A stretch of DNA of 54,877 nucleotides, from contig NZ_JADYUF010000023.1 in the NCBI RefSeq assembly GCF_021531655.1, positions 1-54,877 on the forward strand. Reading direction: 5' to 3'. Position 1 is the stretch's first letter. Each line of letters opens with the position of its first letter. Source of the DNA: Leyella stercorea (GTDB taxonomy: Bacteria > Bacteroidota > Bacteroidia > Bacteroidales > Bacteroidaceae). The notes below the pieces were generated by a model. The model was not told where the DNA came from. It searched no databases and saw only the letters and a list, made by a program, of their open reading frames with translations. Shown in pieces: positions 31,503 to 42,371 of the stretch. A program made the position numbers and the translations under genes.

Positions 31503-31557
31503 TTATGCCCCAAGTTAAAGCTGTGCTTGTCAGAGCTTAGCGGCATGTATAGCCTTG

Positions 31558-33738
31558 TTATTTTACATTTATGGTCTTGACAACATGCCGTATGCTTCTG
31601 TCGGCTGACACTACGTCCACAATCATTCTGTATGTACCGGCTTTTGTTGGCGGTTGCCATGTGAAAGGCTCTGTGGGTGTTGCTATTCCGAGAGGCTGGA
31701 TGGTGACCCCGTTGGAAACTACCGGTGTCGTTCTTACCGTTGTGCGCATTTTAATGTCAAAGAATCCGTAGCCGGCATAATGCCATAATGAGCGTGGATC
31801 TAAAGGACTGACAAGCTCTATCGATTCGATGTCGGTTATGGGCCATTCCAGAATGCCGTCTATTCCATTTTCTATTTTCAGACCGTTCACTACAACAGCT
31901 ATTTGGCTGTATACTATGGGATCGTCGTCATCGCTGAGCATCTTTTCTACTCTTAGATGCTGCGGCATTAGCCCTTGCAGTTTGTTGCTTTTCCACGTTA
32001 TCGACCTGTCTTGGTTGCTGACAATCACTTTTGACGTATATAGTACAGCGTCCTTTACTGTCTGTATGTTAGGGTGCTTGTCAAGGAATTCACGGTCGTA
32101 GTAGTTGAACACATTTCTGGTGCGTACCCATTCGTATGGCTTTTCTTTCGGATGTTTGCGGTTTACTACTACTTCTGACACTTTATGACGTCGCACCGTG
32201 TCTATCGGTTCTATAATCTTTGCCAGATTCTCGTCGGTGAGTTCTTGGGCGAATGGTACGTTGTAGGAAATGTCCGTCACTGGCGGATAGTCTTCTTCGT
32301 CAAGTTGGTAGGTAAATGTACCGGTTTTTCCTTTGCTGTTGTATGCTTGTATGTATAACTTGCTGCCATTCACGAAGTCGTTGACTGTAGCATTGAAATG
32401 TCCGGTTGCATCGGTACTTACCGATACGGCATCGTTGTTCTGCACATTGTATATTTGCACATTGGCATTCTGTAGAGGTCTTTTGCCATTTCTCACGACT
32501 CCTGATATACATAACGCCTGCTCTATGGGATATTTGTATGATATGCTGTCTGCTCTCAAAGCATCTGCACCAATCATCTTGTTGCTGGCAGACAATAACC
32601 ATGTATTGATATTCTGGTCAGTTTGGATGTTTGAGCTGTCAGAATATGTCTCTGGGAAAGGTACTGGTGACAACAGTTCGTCGGTGAAATTAAGCATTTC
32701 GAATGCTGTGCTGATTTTGCCTGCTTTTTCGGGGAGAAATCTTACAAATACCGAACTTTTCCCGATGGTGTCATTAGTGCTTGTTGAAATGTTGCTGCCA
32801 CCGATCCGCAATACACGTTGGGCGAGAATGTTGCCTGCTTTATTGCATAGCCACAATGTAATAAGTCCGGGTGTGCATCCCGACAAGTCAGCCATGCAGA
32901 CTCCTTTTCTCAGATGTAACTTTTTGATGCCGAAGCTGGAGTGGTATATAGCTATTTCCAAGGAGTCAATTGGTTCTTTGTCGTCAGTATCTGCTAAAAC
33001 GTAGCAAGTCAGTCTCTCGTGGTTGACCGCAGCTCTTAATGTTGGCATTTCCACGGTTTCTGGTAGAAGAAAATTATGTGTTGCTTTGTCGTCGGTTTCA
33101 GTAGACAACAAGTATCTATTGCCGTCGGGTATGAATGATATTGACGCAAGTCCGTTGGCGTCGGTTTTTCCGCTGCATATTGTATCGCGCCGACTGTTTA
33201 AGATGACGAATTTGGTTGCTGTTGGCATTTTGTGTTCGTTACATATATATATGCCAACAGTCTGAACATGCCCCTTTACCAGATGACCGCCTTCAGGAAA
33301 GAACCCCGCATATATATTTTCCTTCGTTTCTTGCTCTTGTGGCATGACACCCACATAAAGTGGCACCATGGGGAACTGCTGGCTTTCGCGATTGCGCATG
33401 AATTGTGAGTAGCCACGTACGTAGTATATGCCGTTTGGACTCTTGTCAGGTAAAAGGATGGAAGTGAAGAAAGATCCGTTGTCATTGCAACGTATTTTCT
33501 TGCGCTCAACAACTTGTTTGTGCCTATCGATAAGTTCTACATATACATATCTGCTATATGGATAAAAGTCGTTGTAGTCTGTTGACAACAACTGTCCCAT
33601 AATCTTCACCGTGTCGTTCTTAAGGACAAATTGGTCTGCCAATGCTATGAATATGCGCTCCGATACAAACATTTTGTCTTGGCTGTGTGCAGCCAAGACG
33701 AATAGACATGAGATTATTATAAGTATAATCTTTTTCAT
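31558..33738 (-). CDS. Large exported protein with MG2-like, carboxypeptidase-regulatory-like and plug-like regions
   Basis: 726 residues. Signal peptide MKKIILIIISCLFVLAAHS. Residues about 20-125 look like a macroglobulin MG2-type domain (VFVSERIFIALADQF, GIYYVRGYSQFMRN). Residues about 410-480 resemble a carboxypeptidase regulatory domain (CISGVVRNGKRPLQNANVQI). The last 200 residues resemble a TonB-receptor plug (IVYSQIAVVVNGLKIENGID, ITDIESIELVSPLD) with no barrel after it. Such proteins are common in Bacteroidetes but have no agreed function. The gene is AT-richer than its neighbours and stands alone, opposed to the DUF3467 terminator. Confidence 0.75.
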   Translation of the reverse strand: MKKIILIIISCLFVLAAHSQDKMFVSERIFIALADQFVLKNDTVKIMGQLLSTDYNDFYPYSRYVYVELIDRHKQVVERKKIRCNDNGSFFTSILLPDKSPNGIYYVRGYSQFMRNRESQQFPMVPLYVGVMPQEQETKENIYAGFFPEGGHLVKGHVQTVGIYICNEHKMPTATKFVILNSRRDTICSGKTDANGLASISFIPDGNRYLLSTETDDKATHNFLLPETVEMPTLRAAVNHERLTCYVLADTDDKEPIDSLEIAIYHSSFGIKKLHLRKGVCMADLSGCTPGLITLWLCNKAGNILAQRVLRIGGSNISTSTNDTIGKSSVFVRFLPEKAGKISTAFEMLNFTDELLSPVPFPETYSDSSNIQTDQNINTWLLSASNKMIGADALRADSISYKYPIEQALCISGVVRNGKRPLQNANVQIYNVQNNDAVSVSTDATGHFNATVNDFVNGSKLYIQAYNSKGKTGTFTYQLDEEDYPPVTDISYNVPFAQELTDENLAKIIEPIDTVRRHKVSEVVVNRKHPKEKPYEWVRTRNVFNYYDREFLDKHPNIQTVKDAVLYTSKVIVSNQDRSITWKSNKLQGLMPQHLRVEKMLSDDDDPIVYSQIAVVVNGLKIENGIDGILEWPITDIESIELVSPLDPRSLWHYAGYGFFDIKMRTTVRTTPVVSNGVTIQPLGIATPTEPFTWQPPTKAGTYRMIVDVVSADRSIRHVVKTINVK

Positions 33739-33819
33739 CTGTTAAACATTAATAGCATCAAAAATGTAATGTATAATTGATGCTTTTATGGTTAATATTA
33801 TACTTGGGAAATAGTAAGG

Positions 33820-33850
33820 CAAATATAAGCAATGTAAGTAAAAGTAACAA
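33820..33850 (-). promoter_or_regulatory. Promoter of the large exported protein gene
   Basis: Minus strand: TTG (33848-33850), 20 bp, TATATTTG (33820-33827). It leaves a leader of about 75 bases. A divergent -7 box TAAGTTTG (33914-33921) serves the next gene, with no clear -33. Confidence 0.6.
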
Positions 33851-33953
33851 GATTTTTGTCCGTTTTGTTGCATTTTTTTTTGTTGTAGGGTTCTGATTTT
33901 CACTGATTTTGTGTAAGTTTGCAAAATCATTATAACCAAAACTTCTACAATCT

Positions 33954-35210
33954 ATGAAAACCAGCAATCTATTTTGGCAATGTGTCTCACTCGTACTCTT
34001 CCTGTGCGTCGTCGTATTGTTGTTTTCTGACGAATGGATAGTGTCGTGGCCAGCCAAGGTGACGGCAGTAAAAGGCGACGTGAACGGTAGCTTCTTTTGG
34101 AGCAACCTCAACTTTTACGGTATAGTGGGCGTGGTACTGGCGTTGTTCTCGCTGCTTTATACGTTCCGTTCGTATGTGTCGCAGAGCCAGACCGAGAGCA
34201 ATACGCGAAACGTTCCTGTCAAAGATCAGATAAACAAGTTCCGTGACCTGACAAGACATGAATACCGCAATCTGGTAGTAGTGCTGACTACGGCGATGAA
34301 GTTCTTTGCCGATGACAACGCAAAGGACGGTATACGGAAAGCGTATCCTTCTGAAAGCCATATCCTTAAGCTTCAAGCTGCACCCGAAGATTTTGTGCTT
34401 GACATCAATCCGCAGATGGCTGCAACTGTTTCGGAAATGCGACTGCTGCTCAGAAACTATAACATTGAAATCAATGTGGCGTGCAATCATCTCTCACGAC
34501 CAACTATCAATGACGATGCTGTGAACCGTGATTATGACAATCTGATATTCAAACCGCTCTTTCTTGTAAGGAATGCGTGCAACATGGAGGCGCAGCTCAA
34601 GGAAGAGAAAGACCACTGTTGGCGTGAAGCGTTCAAACGCCATTTTCTTATATCTAAACAGCCTGAACTGACGATGCAACAGCGAGTGGATGCACTCCTC
34701 GTGCGCTCGATTAAGATAATAATCAAAGAACATCTGAAGAAGATAGCAATCAATTTGCCAAAGGTCATTGATGAACTTGTCAAGCTGCAAAAGAACTGTC
34801 CTGAAGAATATGAGCGATATCAGCAGTATTTCAATGCGTTAGCCTCAAACGACGGATTGAAAATCAACTCGATAGACCATACTAATGCACTTGACCGTTC
34901 GTTCGGATACATATTCCGAGGCATGATTGATTATGATAAGAATAAACGTAAGTCGATGTTATGGCAATGTGGACTCGAAATGGATGACGATCATATTTTG
35001 GTACAAGAGTCAATACAAGATATTATGTCCGTTCTGACAGATTTCAAGCAGCTTGATACCGAACATCTGGCGTGGGTGGAAGAGTATAGGTCGGCACTTG
35101 AAAAAGTTCAGACCTATAGCCGGCTTGATTTTATGGAGTTCTTTGCGCTCATGCTCAAGATGGATGTGATTGTCGAATTAAGAAATATCGGTATGGTCAA
35201 TTATGATTGA
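33954..35210 (+). CDS. Two-helix membrane protein of unknown function
   Basis: 418 residues. Not recognised. Two hydrophobic helices (about residues 5-24 and 52-70) flank a short segment expected outside the membrane; the remaining 340 residues should be cytoplasmic and helical, rich in charged residues and Leu (ITDELVKLQKN-like stretches). No nuclease, kinase or nucleotide-binding motif is visible. It reads toward rpsL, 240 bp upstream of it, in its own unit. A role in phage defence or in the envelope is possible but unsupported. Confidence 0.75.
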   Translation: MKTSNLFWQCVSLVLFLCVVVLLFSDEWIVSWPAKVTAVKGDVNGSFFWSNLNFYGIVGVVLALFSLLYTFRSYVSQSQTESNTRNVPVKDQINKFRDLTRHEYRNLVVVLTTAMKFFADDNAKDGIRKAYPSESHILKLQAAPEDFVLDINPQMAATVSEMRLLLRNYNIEINVACNHLSRPTINDDAVNRDYDNLIFKPLFLVRNACNMEAQLKEEKDHCWREAFKRHFLISKQPELTMQQRVDALLVRSIKIIIKEHLKKIAINLPKVIDELVKLQKNCPEEYERYQQYFNALASNDGLKINSIDHTNALDRSFGYIFRGMIDYDKNKRKSMLWQCGLEMDDDHILVQESIQDIMSVLTDFKQLDTEHLAWVEEYRSALEKVQTYSRLDFMEFFALMLKMDVIVELRNIGMVNYD

Positions 35211-35364
35211 CATTCATCACATTACATAATATATAGCAACAGAAAAGCATGGAATGATGCTCAATAAAGGTAAATAACTGTTAATATAACCTGTAAAACC
35301 GTAAATTTAGATGTATGCGGTAAGATTGTAATTTTATATATTAGGTATTTTCAAGAAAAGTTCG

Positions 35365-35404
35365 TACCTTTGCACCCCGAAAACGGCTTGATACTAGCTG
35401 TTTT
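35365..35404 (+). promoter_or_regulatory. -7 box and leader hairpin upstream of rpsL
   Basis: TACCTTTG at 35365-35372 fits the -7 consensus; the -33 is weak. Just after the expected start, AAAACGGCT (35380-35388) pairs with AGCTGTTTT (35396-35404) with one G-T pair, so the transcript would begin with a hairpin. The leader to rpsL is about 75 bases. The rest of 35211-35452 is AT-rich with nothing else seen. Confidence 0.6.
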
Positions 35405-35452
35405 ATAAGATCGACAATTGAAATAAAAATATATAAATTAAAAATTAGAATT

Positions 35453-35836
35453 ATGCCTACAATTTCACAGTTGGTAAGAAAAGGCAGAAAGGTGCTCGTA
35501 GACAAGAGCAAGTCACCGGCTCTGGATTCATGTCCTCAGCGTCGTGGTGTTTGTGTTCGTGTTTACACTACAACACCTAAGAAGCCTAATTCGGCAATGC
35601 GTAAGGTTGCCCGTGTACGTTTGACAAACTCTAAGGAAGTTAACTCTTACATCCCGGGAGAGGGCCACAACCTTCAGGAGCACTCAATCGTATTGGTTCG
35701 CGGTGGTCGTGTAAGGGACCTTCCTGGTGTACGTTATCACATCGTTCGCGGTACACTCGATACAGCCGGTGTAGCAAACCGTACACAGCGTCGTTCAAAG
35801 TACGGAGCTAAGCGTCCTAAGGCAGCCAAGAAGTAA
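35453..35836 (+). CDS. rpsL: 30S ribosomal protein S12
   Basis: 127 residues. Part of the decoding centre. [15 protein letters not shown] at the start, [18 protein letters not shown] and the [16 protein letters not shown] segment are diagnostic. The streptomycin-resistance positions show the sensitive state (Lys in PKKPNS and in the ARKG-equivalent). First gene of rpsL-rpsG-fusA. Confidence 0.98.
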   Translation: MPTISQLVRKGRKVLVDKSKSPALDSCPQRRGVCVRVYTTTPKKPNSAMRKVARVRLTNSKEVNSYIPGEGHNLQEHSIVLVRGGRVRDLPGVRYHIVRGTLDTAGVANRTQRRSKYGAKRPKAAKK

Positions 35837-35981
35837 TCAGAAGATAATTTAATTGTCGGACGTATTTTTTAAAATCGTTTTGCTGGAGAATTGTTAATAG
35901 ACAGGTTGAGTAAATGCCCAAGAGAGGGCGTTGAAGAACAGTAAGAAACAACCCCACGCAGACAAATTTTTTCGAAACAAA

Positions 35982-36458
35982 ATGAGAAAAGCAAAACCAA
36001 AGAAGCGCGTGATCCTTCCGGATCCGAAATTCAACGACCAGAAGGTCTCTAAGTTTGTAAACCACTTGATGTATGATGGTAAGAAGAATACCTCATACGA
36101 AATCTTCTATAATGCACTTGACACCGTTCAGGAGAAGATGGCTAAGGAAGAGAAGCCGGCTCTCGAGATTTGGAAGCAGGCCCTCGACAACATCACTCCG
36201 CAGGTTGAGGTAAAGAGCCGCCGTATCGGTGGTGCTACTTTCCAGGTTCCGACAGAAATTCGTGCGGAGCGCAAGGAAAGCATCTCAATGAAGAACCTTA
36301 TCGCTTTCGCCCGCAAGCGTGGTGGTAAGAGCATGGCTGACAAGCTTGCTGCTGAGATTATGGATGCCTACAACAATCAGGGTGGTGCTTACAAGCGTAA
36401 GGAGGATATGCACCGTATGGCCGAGGCTAACCGCGCATTCGCTCACTTCAGATTCTAA
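35982..36458 (+). CDS. rpsG: 30S ribosomal protein S7
   Basis: 158 residues from ATG 35982 ([17 protein letters not shown]). An upstream in-frame start at 35931 (TTG) is rejected because the added residues are not family-like. S7 nucleates assembly of the 30S head and contacts the E site. [16 protein letters not shown] and [20 protein letters not shown] are typical. The 145-bp gap after rpsL has no clear terminator. Confidence 0.97.
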   Translation: MRKAKPKKRVILPDPKFNDQKVSKFVNHLMYDGKKNTSYEIFYNALDTVQEKMAKEEKPALEIWKQALDNITPQVEVKSRRIGGATFQVPTEIRAERKESISMKNLIAFARKRGGKSMADKLAAEIMDAYNNQGGAYKRKEDMHRMAEANRAFAHFRF

Positions 36459-36481
36459 TATAATAATAAGGTAAAAGGAAA

Positions 36482-38596
36482 ATGGCAAATCGCGATTTAC
36501 ATTTGACTCGTAACATTGGCATTATGGCTCACATCGATGCCGGTAAGACCACAACTTCTGAGCGTATCCTGTTCTACACAGGTAAGACTCATAAGATTGG
36601 TGAGGTTCACGACGGCGCTGCCACAATGGACTGGATGGCTCAGGAGCAGGAGCGTGGTATCACTATCACATCTGCTGCTACTACATGTAACTGGAACTAT
36701 CTTGGCAAGTCATACAAGATTAACTTGATTGACACTCCGGGACACGTTGACTTCACCGCTGAGGTAGAGCGTTCACTGCGCGTACTTGACGGAGCAGTTG
36801 CTACTTATTCTGCAGCCGACGGCGTTCAGCCACAGTCTGAGACAGTATGGCGCCAGGCCGACAAGTACAACGTTCCTCGTATCGGTTACGTTAACAAGAT
36901 GGACCGTTCAGGTGCTGACTTCTTCGAGACAGTACAGCAGATGAAGGACATCCTCGGTGCTAATCCTTGTCCTATTCAGATTCCTATCGGTGCTGAAGAG
37001 AACTTCAAGGGTGTAGTTGACCTCCTCAAGATGAAGGCTATTCTGTGGCACGACGAGACAATGGGTGCTGAGTACGATGTTGAGGAAATTCCTGCCGACC
37101 TCGTTGACGAGGCTAACGAGTGGCATGACAAGATGGTAGAATCTGCTGCCAACTTCGACGACGCTCTCATGGAGAAGTATCTTGAGGGTGAGGAAATTAC
37201 TGAGGAGGAGCTTATCGCAGCTATCCGCAAGGGTACAATCTCAATGGAACTTACTCCTATGCTCCTCGGTTCTTCATACAAGAATAAGGGTGTTCAGCCG
37301 CTTCTCGACTACGTTTGCGCATTCCTTCCTTCACCTCTCGATACAGCCGCTATCGTAGGTACAAACCCTGACACTGAGGAAGAGGAGAATCGTAAGCCTT
37401 CTGAGGACGAGCCTACTTCGGCTCTTGCGTTCAAGATTGCTACCGACCCGTTCATGGGCCGTCTGGTATTCTTCCGCGTTTACTCAGGTAAGGTTGTTGC
37501 TGGTTCTTACGTTTACAACCCACGTTCACGCAAGAAGGAGCGCATCTCACGTCTGTTCCAGATGAACTCAAATAAGGAAATTCCTATGGAGTCAATCGAC
37601 GCTGGTGATATCGGCGCTGGTGTAGGTTTCAAGGATATCCGCACAGGTGATACTCTCTGCGACGAGGCACATCCTATCGTGCTCGAGTCAATGACATTCC
37701 CAGATACTGTAATCTCTATCGCAGTTGAGCCTAAGAGCCAGGCTGACATCGCCAAGCTTGACAACGGTCTTGCTAAGCTCGCTGAAGAGGACCCGACATT
37801 CACCGTTCGTACCGACGAGCAGAGTGGTCAGACCATTATCTCTGGTATGGGTGAGCTTCACCTCGACATCATCATCGACCGTCTGAAGCGTGAGTTCAAG
37901 GTTGAATGTAACCAGGGTAAGCCTCAGGTTAACTACAAGGAGGCTATCACAAAGCCGGTAACTCTCCGCGAGGTTTACAAGAAGCAGTCTGGTGGTCGTG
38001 GTAAGTTCGCTGACATCATCGTAACAATCGGCCCGAAGGACGAGGATTACAAGGAAGGCGACTTGCAGTTTGTTAACGAGGTTAAGGGTGGTAACATTCC
38101 TAAGGAATTCATCCCCTCAGTTCAGAAGGGCTTCGAGAACGCCATGAAGAACGGTATCCTCGGTGGCTATCCAATGACTGGTATGAAGGTTGTCCTCACC
38201 GATGGTTCATTCCACCCGGTTGACTCTGACCAGTTGTCATTCGAACTTGCTGCCCTCAATGCTTACAAGAACGGTTGCCCGAAGGCAGGTCCGGTTCTTA
38301 TGGAGCCTATCATGAAGGTAGAGGTTGTTACTCCTGAGGAGAATATGGGTGACGTAATCGGCGACTTGAACAAGCGTCGTGGTCAGGTAGAAGGCATGGA
38401 AGAGGCTCGCTCTGGCGCTCGTATCGTTAAGGCTATGGTGCCACTGTCAGAGATGTTCGGTTATGTAACCGCTCTCCGTACCATCACTTCTGGTCGTGCT
38501 ACAAGCTCTATGGAGTACGATCATCACTCTCCTCTGTCAAGTGCTATCGCTAAGGCAGTGCTCGAGGAGGTTAAGGGTCGCGCAGACCTCGTGTAA
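36482..38596 (+). CDS. fusA: Elongation factor G
   Basis: 704 residues. GTPase that drives translocation of tRNA and mRNA. G1 [10 protein letters not shown]2 region [12 protein letters not shown]3 DTPGHVDFT and G4 NKMDRSG are all present in domain I, with domains II-V following ([35 protein letters not shown]). Complete length. It lies 23 bp after rpsG. Confidence 0.97.
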   Translation: MANRDLHLTRNIGIMAHIDAGKTTTSERILFYTGKTHKIGEVHDGAATMDWMAQEQERGITITSAATTCNWNYLGKSYKINLIDTPGHVDFTAEVERSLRVLDGAVATYSAADGVQPQSETVWRQADKYNVPRIGYVNKMDRSGADFFETVQQMKDILGANPCPIQIPIGAEENFKGVVDLLKMKAILWHDETMGAEYDVEEIPADLVDEANEWHDKMVESAANFDDALMEKYLEGEEITEEELIAAIRKGTISMELTPMLLGSSYKNKGVQPLLDYVCAFLPSPLDTAAIVGTNPDTEEEENRKPSEDEPTSALAFKIATDPFMGRLVFFRVYSGKVVAGSYVYNPRSRKKERISRLFQMNSNKEIPMESIDAGDIGAGVGFKDIRTGDTLCDEAHPIVLESMTFPDTVISIAVEPKSQADIAKLDNGLAKLAEEDPTFTVRTDEQSGQTIISGMGELHLDIIIDRLKREFKVECNQGKPQVNYKEAITKPVTLREVYKKQSGGRGKFADIIVTIGPKDEDYKEGDLQFVNEVKGGNIPKEFIPSVQKGFENAMKNGILGGYPMTGMKVVLTDGSFHPVDSDQLSFELAALNAYKNGCPKAGPVLMEPIMKVEVVTPEENMGDVIGDLNKRRGQVEGMEEARSGARIVKAMVPLSEMFGYVTALRTITSGRATSSMEYDHHSPLSSAIAKAVLEEVKGRADLV

Positions 38597-38640
38597 TCAG
38601 CACGTTAAACGAGAAGAATCCAGAATTGAAGAATATAGAA

Positions 38641-38834
38641 GTTAAGCCAAATGTTTGGCAAACCAAGCAAATGGCTTAACTCCTGACTCCTCTCTCCTGG
38701 TTTATCTCACAAGATAAAAAATCTAAAGGGACATGGGGCGTCGCTTAGCGAATGACTCTTAAGTGACGTACCCCACCTCCTTTTTTCGGCTGTTCAGCAC
38801 TCCAAGTTGAGACCATAATCACGCTGAACGCGCC
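38641..38834 (+). promoter_or_regulatory. Structured gap between fusA and rpsJ (candidate attenuator)
   Basis: Three hairpins lie in this 273-bp gap. GTTAAGCCA (38641-38649) pairs with TGGCTTAAC (38672-38680). TGGGG (38734-38738) with GTC and CTTA pairs with TAAG, GAC and CCCCA (38757-38775) and is followed by a T run (38781-38786), as in a terminator. GTTCAGC (38792-38798) pairs with GCTGAAC (38823-38829). The second could end fusA transcripts or control rpsJ expression. No strong promoter is seen before rpsJ. Confidence 0.6.
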
Positions 38835-38869
38835 AATTAAGAATTGCATTATAAACTTTAAATACAATT

Positions 38870-39175
38870 ATGAGTCAAAAAATTCGTATCAAGCTGAAGA
38901 GCTACGACCACAAGCTCGTAGACAAGTCAGCTGAGAAGATCGTAAAGGCTGTGAAGGCTACTGGTGCCATCGTAAGCGGTCCAATTCCATTGCCTACACA
39001 CAAGCGTATCTACACTGTAAACCGCAGTACTTTCGTTAACAAGAAATCACGTGAGCAGTTCCAGCTCTCTGACTTCAAGCGTCTTATCGACATCTATAGC
39101 TCAACAGCTAAGACAGTTGACGCTCTTATGAAGCTCGAGCTCCCCAGCGGTGTAGAAGTAGAAATCAAAGTATAG
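38870..39175 (+). CDS. rpsJ: 30S ribosomal protein S10
   Basis: 101 residues. Head protein of the small subunit, also the NusB partner in antitermination. [20 protein letters not shown] and the [20 protein letters not shown] segment are diagnostic. First gene of the S10-spc-alpha cluster. Confidence 0.98.
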   Translation: MSQKIRIKLKSYDHKLVDKSAEKIVKAVKATGAIVSGPIPLPTHKRIYTVNRSTFVNKKSREQFQLSDFKRLIDIYSSTAKTVDALMKLELPSGVEVEIKV

Positions 39176-39203
39176 TAATTTTCATTTTTAATATTCATTT
39201 GAA

Positions 39204-39818
39204 ATGCCAGGATTAATTGGAAAAAAAATCGGAATGACATCCGTTTTCAGTGCCGACGGTAAGAATGTTCCGTGCACTGTTATCGAAGCTGGTCCATGTG
39301 TTGTAACACAGGTCAAGACCGTTGAAACAGACGGCTACAAGGCAGTTCAGCTGGGCTATGGTGAGGCTAAGGAAAAGAACACCACTAAGCCTATGATGGG
39401 CACCTTCAAGAAGGCAGGTACAACACCTAAGAAGCACTTGGCCGAGTTCAAATTTGACGAGGAGTACAACCTCGGTGACGTAATCACTGTAGATCTCTTC
39501 GCCAATGTAGAATACGTTGACATTGTAGGCACCTCTAAGGGAAAAGGTTTCCAGGGTGTTGTTAAGCGTCATGGATTCGGTGGTGTTGGTCAGAGCACTC
39601 ACGGTCAGGATGACCGCGCTCGCAAGCCGGGTTCTATCGGTGCTTGTTCTTACCCAGCAAAGGTATTCAAGGGAATGCGCATGGGCGGCCAGATGGGCGG
39701 CGACCGCGTTACAACCCAGAATCTCAAAGTGTTAAAGGTAATCTCGGACAAGAACCTCATTATCGTTAAGGGTTCTGTAGCCGGATGCAATGGTTCAACC
39801 GTATTAATCAAGAAATAA
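39204..39818 (+). CDS. rplC: 50S ribosomal protein L3
   Basis: 204 residues. Binds near the peptidyl transferase centre. [20 protein letters not shown] at the start and [15 protein letters not shown] are typical. Its stop overlaps the rplD start by one base (TAATG at 39816-39820). Confidence 0.98.
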   Translation: MPGLIGKKIGMTSVFSADGKNVPCTVIEAGPCVVTQVKTVETDGYKAVQLGYGEAKEKNTTKPMMGTFKKAGTTPKKHLAEFKFDEEYNLGDVITVDLFANVEYVDIVGTSKGKGFQGVVKRHGFGGVGQSTHGQDDRARKPGSIGACSYPAKVFKGMRMGGQMGGDRVTTQNLKVLKVISDKNLIIVKGSVAGCNGSTVLIKK

Positions 39819-40447
39819 TGGAAGTTAGCGTATTAAATATCAACGGTCAGGAGACCGGAAGAAAGGTTCAGTTGAACGACGCAATCTTCGGAATTGAGCC
39901 TAACGATCACGTTCTCTACCTCGACGTTAAGCAGTACCTCGCTAACCAGCGCCAGGGTACAGCTAAGTCAAAGGAGCGTAGCGAGGTTAGCGGTTCTACC
40001 CGTAAGCTTGGTCGCCAGAAGGGCGGCGGCGGTGCTCGCCGTGGTGATATCAACTCACCGGTGCTCGTAGGTGGTGGCCGTGTATTCGGTCCGAAGCCAC
40101 GCAACTATAGCTTCAAGCTCAACAAGAAGGTGAAGGCTCTCGCTCGTAAGTCAGCTCTGTCTTACAAGGCTCAGGAGGCTGCTATCGTAGTAGTAGAAGA
40201 CTTCGCAATGGAGGCTCCGAAGACTAAAGATTTCGTAAACATTACTAAAAATCTGAAAGTTGAGGGCAAAAAGCTTCTTCTTCTTTTGCCAGAAGTAAAT
40301 AAAAACGTATATTTGTCAACTCGTAACTTGCAGCGTGCTGAAGTGATGACAGCAACAGCCCTCAATGCCTACAAGGTTTTGAACTCAGACGTGCTCGTAA
40401 TCACTGAGAATTCGCTCAAGGCTATCGACTCAATCTTAACAAAATAA
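39818..40447 (+). CDS. rplD: 50S ribosomal protein L4
   Basis: 209 residues from ATG 39818 ([16 protein letters not shown]). A start 11 codons upstream, inside rplC, is rejected because it would add non-family residues. [20 protein letters not shown] and [20 protein letters not shown] are typical. In E. coli L4 represses the S10 operon through its leader, so the structured gap before rpsJ is of interest. Confidence 0.97.
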   Translation: MEVSVLNINGQETGRKVQLNDAIFGIEPNDHVLYLDVKQYLANQRQGTAKSKERSEVSGSTRKLGRQKGGGGARRGDINSPVLVGGGRVFGPKPRNYSFKLNKKVKALARKSALSYKAQEAAIVVVEDFAMEAPKTKDFVNITKNLKVEGKKLLLLLPEVNKNVYLSTRNLQRAEVMTATALNAYKVLNSDVLVITENSLKAIDSILTK

Positions 40448-40462
40448 TAGGAGGCAACAGAC

Positions 40463-40807
40463 ATGACATTCATCGTAAAACCGTTGGTTACCGAGAAGAT
40501 GACCAAGATCACTGACAAGTCTTCTGTAGCCAAGACATATAAGGTTAAGGGTCAGGAGCGCACAAAGAAGGCCGAGACAAAGTATGGCTTCATCGTGCTT
40601 CCCGAGGCTAACAAGCTTGAGATTAAGAAGGAGATCGAGACACGTTACAACGTTACTGTACTCGACGTGAACACAATGGTATATGCTGGCAAGCGCCAGA
40701 GCCGTTACACACGCAAGGGTCTCGTTCGTGGACAGAAGAACTCGTTCAAGAAAGCTATCGTTACTCTGAAAGAGGGCGATGTAATTGATTTTTATAGCAA
40801 TATCTAA
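40463..40807 (+). CDS. rplW: 50S ribosomal protein L23
   Basis: 114 residues. Sits at the nascent-chain exit and contacts trigger factor and SRP. FIVKPLVTEKM at the start and KYGFIVLPEANKLEIKKEIE are typical, with a C-terminal basic segment. A clear Shine-Dalgarno (TAGGAGG, 40448-40454) lies 8 bases upstream, unusual in this phylum. Confidence 0.96.
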   Translation: MTFIVKPLVTEKMTKITDKSSVAKTYKVKGQERTKKAETKYGFIVLPEANKLEIKKEIETRYNVTVLDVNTMVYAGKRQSRYTRKGLVRGQKNSFKKAIVTLKEGDVIDFYSNI

Positions 40808-40814
40808 ATAAAAA

Positions 40815-41639
40815 ATGGCAGTACGTAAATTTAAACCGGTTACACCGGGACAAAGACACAAGGTTATTGGCACGTTCGAGGAGATTACTGCATCCGTGCC
40901 AGAGAAGTCTCTCGTTTTCGGAAAGCGCGCTACTGGTGGTCGTAATAACACTGGTAAGATGACAGTTCGCTACATGGGCGGCGGTCACAAGCGTAAGTAT
41001 CGTCTGATCGACTTCAAGCGAGAGAAAGATGGTGTTCCCGCTGTAGTGAAGACAATCGAGTATGATCCGAACCGCTCGGCTCGCATCGCTCTCTTGTTCT
41101 ACGCTGACGGCGAAAAACGTTACATTATTGCTCCTAACGGACTGGAAGTAGGCGCTAAGCTTATGTCAGGTGCTGAGGCTGCACCTGAAGTAGGTAATGC
41201 TCTTCCCCTCGCAAACATTCCCGTTGGTACTGTGATCCACAACATTGAGTTGCGTCCAGGCCAGGGTGCTCTGCTCGTTCGTTCGGCTGGTAATTTCGCT
41301 CAGTTGACTTCTCGTGAAGGCAGTTACTGCGTTATTAAGCTCCCTTCTGGTGAAACACGCCAGGTGTTGAGCGCTTGTAAGGCCACAATTGGTAGTGTAG
41401 GAAATTCTGACCACGCTCTTGAGCAGTCAGGTAAGGCTGGTCGCTCTCGTTGGTTGGGTCGCCGTCCTCACAACCGTGGTGTTGTTATGAACCCTGTCGA
41501 TCACCCGATGGGTGGTGGCGAAGGCCGTCAGTCTGGTGGACACCCACGTTCACGCAAGGGCTTGTATGCTAAGGGTCTCAAGACACGTGCACCTAAGAAG
41601 CAGTCTAACAAGTATATCATCGAAAGAGCTAACAAATAA
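40815..41639 (+). CDS. rplB: 50S ribosomal protein L2
   Basis: 274 residues. Needed for subunit joining and peptidyl transfer. [51 protein letters not shown] and the catalytically important [14 protein letters not shown] stretch are present. It follows rplW by 7 bp. Confidence 0.98.
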   Translation: MAVRKFKPVTPGQRHKVIGTFEEITASVPEKSLVFGKRATGGRNNTGKMTVRYMGGGHKRKYRLIDFKREKDGVPAVVKTIEYDPNRSARIALLFYADGEKRYIIAPNGLEVGAKLMSGAEAAPEVGNALPLANIPVGTVIHNIELRPGQGALLVRSAGNFAQLTSREGSYCVIKLPSGETRQVLSACKATIGSVGNSDHALEQSGKAGRSRWLGRRPHNRGVVMNPVDHPMGGGEGRQSGGHPRSRKGLYAKGLKTRAPKKQSNKYIIERANK

Positions 41640-41656
41640 TCAAACAAGAGTAAATT

Positions 41657-41923
41657 ATGAGTCGTTCATTAAAAAAAGGTCCATATATCAACGTGTCGCT
41701 TGAGAAGAAGATTCTCGCCATGAACGAGAGTGGCAAGAAGACAGTTGTCAAGACTTGGGCCAGAGCATCAATGATCTCACCTGACTTCGTGGGACACACT
41801 GTTGCAGTTCATAACGGAAACAAATTTATCCCTGTTTACATCACTGAGAACATGGTAGGACATAAGCTCGGCGAGTTCTCTCCGACACGTCGCTTCGGTG
41901 GCCACTCAGGTAACAGAAAGTAA
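41657..41923 (+). CDS. rpsS: 30S ribosomal protein S19
   Basis: 88 residues. Head protein contacting the A-site finger. [20 protein letters not shown] and the [20 protein letters not shown] and [16 protein letters not shown] stretches are diagnostic. Confidence 0.98.
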   Translation: MSRSLKKGPYINVSLEKKILAMNESGKKTVVKTWARASMISPDFVGHTVAVHNGNKFIPVYITENMVGHKLGEFSPTRRFGGHSGNRK

Positions 41924-41958
41924 GCGGGTTTAAACCATTTTAAATATAGAAACAAATA

Positions 41959-42363
41959 ATGGGAGCAAGAAAACATATATCGGCTGAAAAAAGAAAAGAA
42001 GCCCGTAAGAACTTGTACTTCGCAAAGCTCAACGGCGTTCCCTCTTCACCACGTAAGATGCGCTACGTTGTAGACATGGTTCGTGGCTTGGAGGTTAACC
42101 GCGCACTCGGCGTACTCCGCTTCTCTAAGAAGCAGGCTGCTGCTGACGTTGAGAAACTGTTGCGTTCGGCTATTGCAAACTGGGAAGCTAAGAATGACCG
42201 CAAGGCTGAGGACGGCGAACTCTTCATCTCTAAGGTGTTCGTTGACGAAGGCGTTACTATGAAGCGCATGCGTCCGGCTCCGCAGGGTCGCGGCTACCGC
42301 ATCCGCAAGCGTAGCAACCACGTTACTCTGTTTGTTGATACCAAAACTAATGACGAAAAATAA
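41959..42363 (+). CDS. rplV: 50S ribosomal protein L22
   Basis: 134 residues. Lines the exit tunnel; the long loop includes [18 protein letters not shown], where macrolide-resistance changes occur in other bacteria. It is normal in length apart from a short tail. It ends 8 bp before rpsC. Confidence 0.97.
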   Translation: MGARKHISAEKRKEARKNLYFAKLNGVPSSPRKMRYVVDMVRGLEVNRALGVLRFSKKQAAADVEKLLRSAIANWEAKNDRKAEDGELFISKVFVDEGVTMKRMRPAPQGRGYRIRKRSNHVTLFVDTKTNDEK

Positions 42364-42371
42364 TAAGTAGA

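Noticed and set aside
31558..33738. TonB-dependent receptor
   Set aside because: There is a plug-like segment, but the chain stops without room for a barrel, so it is described only as plug-like.
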